DNA of 64,000 bases from an uncultured Granulosicoccaceae bacterium (GTDB lineage Bacteria; Pseudomonadota; Gammaproteobacteria; Granulosicoccales; Granulosicoccaceae), in NCBI GenBank assembly GCA_937930305.1, contig CALGLE010000002.1:248001-312000 (forward strand), in the 5' to 3' direction. The number at the start of each line of letters is the position of its first letter. Positions within the stretch are counted from its first letter, which is position 1. The notes beneath the pieces were generated by a model that was not told the origin of the DNA, did not search any database, and saw only the letters and a program-made list of their open reading frames with translations. Positions 63,139-64,000 of the stretch are shown one piece after another. Both the position numbers and the translations under genes were made by a program.

Positions 63139-64000
63139 GTGAATTCACCGAACACAGAACCCGTCGCCTCCACTAACACCTTAGCTCTTTGCCTGGCCGC
63201 CGCAGCCATACGAGTAGGTAGCTGGCTGCCCTTATCAGTTAATCGACTACTAGGGGCAACGATTGGCCGAATAGCCTGGCTAGCCAATGGGTCCTTAAGG
63301 CGCATCACGCTCATCAATTTATCGCTGTGCTTTCCCAATCTGAGCGATGCCGAACGATACGCACTGGGCCGTGCCAGCCTACTGAATACGGGAAGGGCCT
63401 TAACCGAAAGCGCATGGGTTTGGCTTCGCGATCCAGCGTACCTTGCCAAACGCACGCGCATCATTGAGGGGCAACAGCTGTTTCATGATGCGTTGGCCGA
63501 CGACAAGGGGTTGATTGTCGCCACACCGCACCTTGGTAACTGGGAAGCCTGCAACATCGTCATTGCGCAAAATCAGCCAATGACCTACCTCTATAGAGCC
63601 CCTAGGGCGGCCTGGTTAGAGCCCCTCATTATTCGCTGGCGCGCAAATTTTAACGCCCACCCGGCGCGTTTGGATGCAGGCGGGCTTCGAGAAGTGTTGC
63701 AACAACTCAAAAAAGGGCAAATCGTAGGCGTGCTACCCGATCAAGAGCCTGATCCGCAGGGAGGGGTATTCACCCCGTTGTTTGGCGTGCCTGCCAATTC
63801 GATGACGCTACTGCAAAAATTGGGAATACGCGGTAATGCCAGAGTGTTGTTTTGTATTTGCGAGCGCGATTCTGGCCAGTGGCTTAAACGCAAGCCTGGT
63901 TGGAATATAAGCTTTATCGAACCCGAACCCGACCTATTGAACAGCGACCCGCTGGTTGCAGCGCACGCAATGAACAAAACCATTGAACGCTGCATACAAC
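63139..64000 (+). CDS. lysophospholipid/lipid A acyltransferase, LpxL/HtrB family (partial)
   Basis: The frame is open from a GTG at 63139 to the window edge (about 287 codons). The catalytic HX4(D/E) motif appears in VATPHLGNWEACNIV, with the downstream GVLPDQEPDPQGGVF and FGVPANSM segments typical of LpxL, LpxM and HtrB. Helical membrane-anchoring sequence is at the start (CLAAAAIRVGSWLPL). It transfers a secondary acyl chain to lipid A at the inner membrane. The C-terminal few tens of residues are missing. No strong ribosome site is seen, so the exact start is uncertain. Confidence 0.9.
   Translation, partial: MNSPNTEPVASTNTLALCLAAAAIRVGSWLPLSVNRLLGATIGRIAWLANGSLRRITLINLSLCFPNLSDAERYALGRASLLNTGRALTESAWVWLRDPAYLAKRTRIIEGQQLFHDALADDKGLIVATPHLGNWEACNIVIAQNQPMTYLYRAPRAAWLEPLIIRWRANFNAHPARLDAGGLREVLQQLKKGQIVGVLPDQEPDPQGGVFTPLFGVPANSMTLLQKLGIRGNARVLFCICERDSGQWLKRKPGWNISFIEPEPDLLNSDPLVAAHAMNKTIERCIQ

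Overview
The window looks like chromosomal DNA of a free-living, probably marine or aquatic, gammaproteobacterium. It has a hisB-H-A-F-I-E block running into tatABC, the sodB/grxD pair, a SoxR regulator with a canonical target promoter, an LpxL-type lipid A acyltransferase, many lipoproteins and outer-membrane barrels, and a TfpX/TfpZ pilin accessory protein. Base composition is near 50% G+C by eye. The sequence alone does not fix the genus. Most of the window is ordinary, densely packed housekeeping DNA. Two small accessory or decaying patches stand out, at about 27.5-29.3 kb and 41.4-42.1 kb.

Layout. 0-1.4 kb: telA (cut by the window start) and xpaC, preceded by a possible 30-codon leader ORF. 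1.5-7.7 kb: an AddA/AddB-like helicase-nuclease pair, divergent from galE. 8.9-11.1 kb: a Ser/Thr kinase fused to a cyclic-nucleotide-binding domain, and a membrane protein. 11.2-15.2 kb: rnt, converging through a bidirectional terminator on sodB-grxD, then argD-argF. 15.3-20.7 kb: an orphan type IV pilin accessory protein, a three-gene polysaccharide-export locus (OPX, outer-membrane barrel, rfbC) and a five-haem lipoprotein cytochrome. 20.9-25.4 kb: a small exported protein, a response regulator and histidine kinase that converge and overlap at their 3' ends, and a four-domain fasciclin lipoprotein. 25.5-27.5 kb: an OYE-family oxidoreductase and a MOSC protein. 27.5-29.3 kb: an AT-richer patch with a lipoprotein, an FKBP remnant, a frameshifted isoaspartyl-methyltransferase-like gene and a 117-bp composite palindrome.

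29.3-40.3 kb, all on the minus strand, reads as one long catabolic operon: a secreted beta-propeller protein, an M20 deacylase/peptidase, an Opp/Dpp-type ABC importer (binding protein, two permeases, fused double ATPase), an aldehyde dehydrogenase, an SDR dehydrogenase and a P1-family aminopeptidase. Together they would import a peptide-like or acylated amino compound, hydrolyse it and oxidise the product. 40.4-42.1 kb: a VOC protein under an excellent SoxR-box promoter, divergent soxR, then a decayed Phd/YefM antitoxin locus bracketed by a degenerate duplication of soxR sequence. 42.1-49.1 kb: an ACT-domain protein, a DUF2058 protein, an outer-membrane barrel, tRNA-Thr(UGU), birA, an M61 peptidase, a lytic transglycosylase and glnS. 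49.3-54.4 kb: two SH3/LysM envelope lipoproteins, sixA, small conserved proteins, ibaG and a 262-aa protein of unknown function.

54.4-62.8 kb, minus strand: dtd, hisB-H-A-F-I-E, tatA-B-C, gpmI and a YghU-type glutathione transferase in a nearly gap-free array. Between dtd and the partial lpxL-like gene at the right edge lies a 300-bp intergenic region that ends in a perfect intrinsic terminator. It is rich in GGA motifs, two of them in predicted hairpin loops, and is a candidate CsrB/RsmZ-like small RNA. No CRISPR array, rRNA, prophage or intact insertion sequence was seen.
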